64,000 bases of DNA, taken from NCBI RefSeq assembly GCF_018139145.2, contig NC_059472.1:101754877-101818876 (forward strand). The letters run 5' to 3'. The stretch comes from Gymnogyps californianus (Eukaryota; Chordata; Aves; Accipitriformes; Cathartidae). Shown here piece after piece: positions 61,101 through 64,000 of this stretch. The notes beneath the pieces were generated by a model. The model was not told where the DNA came from. It was given only the letters and a program-made list of their open reading frames with translations, and made no database searches. Both the position numbers and the translations under genes were made by a program. Every line of letters begins with the position of its first letter. The stretch's first letter is position 1.

Positions 61101-64000
61101 GTGTGTCACGGCTTGTCCACATGGCACACTCAGGAAAATTCATCTGAATTATCCTTTCAAGTGGATTAGTTGAACCACATTAAAAGCCTAGAATAAATGC
61201 AACCTGGATTTGGTTTAGTTTAATTTGTTGCAGAAACGAATTAAGCAAAATTAAATTAGGCCACTTTTTTTCTAAATATGTGGCTTCACAGGGCTGTAAT
61301 ATGGTTTACCTAAGATACTTTAAGTTTATAACTCTGTTAGCCTGCACAGGCAAACCTTTACAATCCAAGAATTACTGTCCAAGACAGTTTTCCTACACAT
61401 GTAAGTTCAGGAACAGGGCAGGTTGCTTGATGAAACAAATCAGAGCAGCCAAAGTACCATTCTCAATTTTCCAACCACAAGCTGCTCCCTGGACCCTCTG
61501 TACAGCCATACTGGGGACTGAATTCTCAAATTCTACGTGCCTGTATTCGACCTCCACCATCTGAGACGCTCTTCTCCTGGAAAAAGATACAAATCAAAAT
61601 AAACGAGCTTCAGAAATGAAGGGAGAAAGCTGGCACAAACTAAAGGAGTGGAATGCAGCCAGAAAGTAGACACAGGTAAAAGAAACACTCTGTCATTTCA
61701 ATGGAAAGCAAAAACAAGGGGATCCTCTCTGTGCTATTTTAGTTAGTACTGAACTAACCAGAGGGTACAATGTGGTGAAGGAAGACAGGGGACAGAGGAG
61801 AAACATTAGTTATCTTCATACGTATTTTTCAAGTTAACAAATATACTCCTCTATGAAAAACATGAGGTGGCCTGGGAAGAGCTCCAATAAGCAGCAGGCA
61901 GGGAGCCAGCTTTGGCTTGAGACACTTACTGAAATGGCCAAAAAAAAAAAACCAACCAAAAAAGCCCTCAGCTGAGATCAGAATCCCTAATGCACTTGAG
62001 AGCAATGATGTCAATCCCCAGGTTCATTACAGACAAGAACAAATCCCCACTGGTGAGAAGGGCTCAGATGCAAAACATCTTTTCCAATGACAAAGTCATC
62101 AAAAGCCAAAAGCATCCTTTTTCGTGACCCCAATGCTTTTTGAAGAAAAGGTGCTGGGCTGCAGGGGGAGCTGTACACCCATCATTTTGGTGGAGCAGTT
62201 GATGAGGGAAGATGTTCCTCCAAATTATAGTGACATCTTGGAGATGTGTTCTCTATAGGGGGAGCAATACACAGACTCCATAGGGCTCAGTGGAACCTTC
62301 CATATTGTTGACTATATTTCTGTCTGCATTTATTCTGTAGGTTTTCCAGCAGCTCTCTGCTTGCTATGTTGAAACTGTGCTCCCTGACACTACAGTTTTG
62401 TCTCATGTGCAGGTACTGTTTAATCTGAACTGATGCAGTACTTCCATTCTCATTTAGCACAGAAAATCTGTCCTTCTTCCAAGGTGAAGAGCTGAGCACT
62501 GAAATGACAATATGGTTTAAAAAACTTATTAACTAATGACTATGTCTTCTTCCAAATTGCAACAAAATGCCTCTATCAGCACAAAGAATGCCCAGATGAG
62601 TATCTGCTTAATTTGCCATCAGTACCAAGGAGATAAAGAATGCTTTATGGCCAATCACTTCAAAAGAAGTTTAACTTTATAGTATTCATATGGCCAACAT
62701 ACGACTGGTAAGTAATGTTACGACAGCAGTGCACGAATATTACACATATTTGGAATCTGAAAAGTTTTCACAATGACCTGTGAGTCTGTAGAACATGCAG
62801 TGTGCCTGCTAATTTTGTTAATCTAAATTGATGCTTGGTTTAAATAAAAATGGAGCAGAGAAGCCAGCTTAAAAAAGGCAGCATATATTCCATTTAATAA
62901 ATAATTAAGCAGACTGGATGTATTTGATTCAATAAATTCTGGTGCAGATATGCTTTTCCTGCAATACACAAGGAATGTAAGGTAGGATTTAAGCTATAGG
63001 AGAAATATAAGCTATGAATAGGAAGTGGAAACAATGATTATGGTCATTCCTCTCTAAATTCATGGTGATTTATGACTTAGATATATTCATCCAAAGGAAA
63101 GGACTGGCTTGTTAGCAGTGGAGGCTATTTCAGGTGGTCAGCACTACAGCCACAATCCTAACATGCAAGTGCTTGGATATGGCACTGATGATAACTAATA
63201 CAAAAACGTGGTTGCAACGACATTCATCAAAGTGAGAAGAAGTCTTGACAAGACATCTGAAATCCTGTGCTTCAGCTGCGAAAAAAACCTTGCTCTTTCC
63301 TGGGCTATGCTAAAGCACAAAACCAGCAGTTTGACCATATATTTTCAGCCAAATGTTACTAGACATGAAAGCTAGTAATTCAGCCATTTTCTGACAATCT
63401 GCTTTGAGCCAGGCCTAACAGGAGGCTGAAAGCAATTGTGCGATTATATGAGGAAAAACACATGAGTAAATACTCTAGAAAAATTATTAATGGAGTAGAA
63501 CAGGCATTACAGCTGGACTGTCTCTGAAAGCTTATTTGTCAAGGTCTCTGCCTTGCCCAGTTGTTCTTTAAAGTCACTCAGCAAGAGTCTGTTTTGACCA
63601 CAGATTGCAGAAGACTAATTTACAGACCATTTTTTACCCTTTCATCTCAAAAGCAATTTTCCAGGTTTTTTTAGTCCCAGTACTGTTAAAATAATTCATT
63701 TAGAGAATAGACGATGCAGAACATGTAAAGAAACTGACTATTAAACATAAATATGAATCAACATGAGCAGATGAAGCAATTTTAAAAAGGAATTAGCAGT
63801 GCAAACATATGACACACACATTTAAATATGAGAACATGGAGATAACTTTTTAATACGGTTTACGTGTACGTGGTGAAGGGAATGTACAGCAACAAAGAAA
63901 CATAAATACCCCCTCACCCCCATTCAAATGGTACCTTCTAGAGGCTGATAGGTAAAAATCTATGAGGGCATCTCAGTCTCAAATTCGGTTACTTGATGGA
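58194..64000. other. Gene-free AT-rich DNA to the window end
   Basis: Holds one quadruplex motif (listed) and motif-free open frames under 100 codons. I see no exon or dated repeat. Confidence 0.65.
59461..59480 (+). repeat. Short-loop G-quadruplex motif
   Basis: GGGGCAGGGGGTGGGAAGGG has G runs of 4, 5, 3 and 3 with loops CA, T and AA. It satisfies the standard quadruplex pattern with very short loops, which favours stability. It sits alone in AT-rich DNA. Confidence 0.8.

Noticed and set aside
1..64000. CRISPR arrays, operons, prophage or other prokaryote-type systems
   Set aside because: No regularly spaced direct repeats, no gene clusters and no ribosome-binding-site organisation; the repeats are those of a bird genome.

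Overview
The window reads as a stretch of bird nuclear genome, AT-rich and without any protein-coding gene that I can support. The bird assignment rests on two dated repeats. One is a CR1 LINE (about 23255-24898) that ends in the CR1-type 3' signature ATTCTATGATT. The other is a solo LTR (22648-23235) of the ERVL type that is common in Neoaves, with TG...CA ends, a TATA box, a poly(A) signal and a perfect 5-bp target duplication. I cannot name the species or chromosome.

Layout. Positions 1-18,180 are plain AT-rich non-coding DNA with a few simple repeats, one strong G-quadruplex motif (7835-7862), and a GC-richer patch (15346-15931) whose open frames do not resemble any protein I know. Positions 18,181-19,260 hold a perfect 25-bp tandem duplication, a MIR-like SINE and one or two very old CR1-related fragments. 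Positions 22,648-24,898 are the young mobile-element cluster: the solo LTR followed directly by a 5'-truncated, frameshifted CR1. Positions 25,640-26,290 form a compact composite of CA/TA repeat, T tracts, CTCF-like site, C-run array and CpG-dense patch; this is the best regulatory candidate here. From 26,291 to 64,000 the DNA is again AT-rich and gene-free. It carries old CR1-related (42231-42455), MIR-like (47468-47555, 50738-50822) and hAT-like (57941-58193) remnants, a CpG-retaining patch (39212-39407) and scattered simple repeats.

The only protein-like coding information is the dead CR1 ORF2, in at least five reading-frame pieces with an early stop, frameshifts, an internal deletion and an Asp-to-Asn change in the reverse transcriptase catalytic motif. 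All other open frames are short, start and stop at random, show no family motif and often overlap frames on the other strand. The window is best seen as intergenic or deep intronic DNA, possibly with enhancers. I found no novel multi-gene system; the candidates worth checking are regulatory or structural DNA. The old-repeat calls rest on recalled consensus patterns, not on a search.
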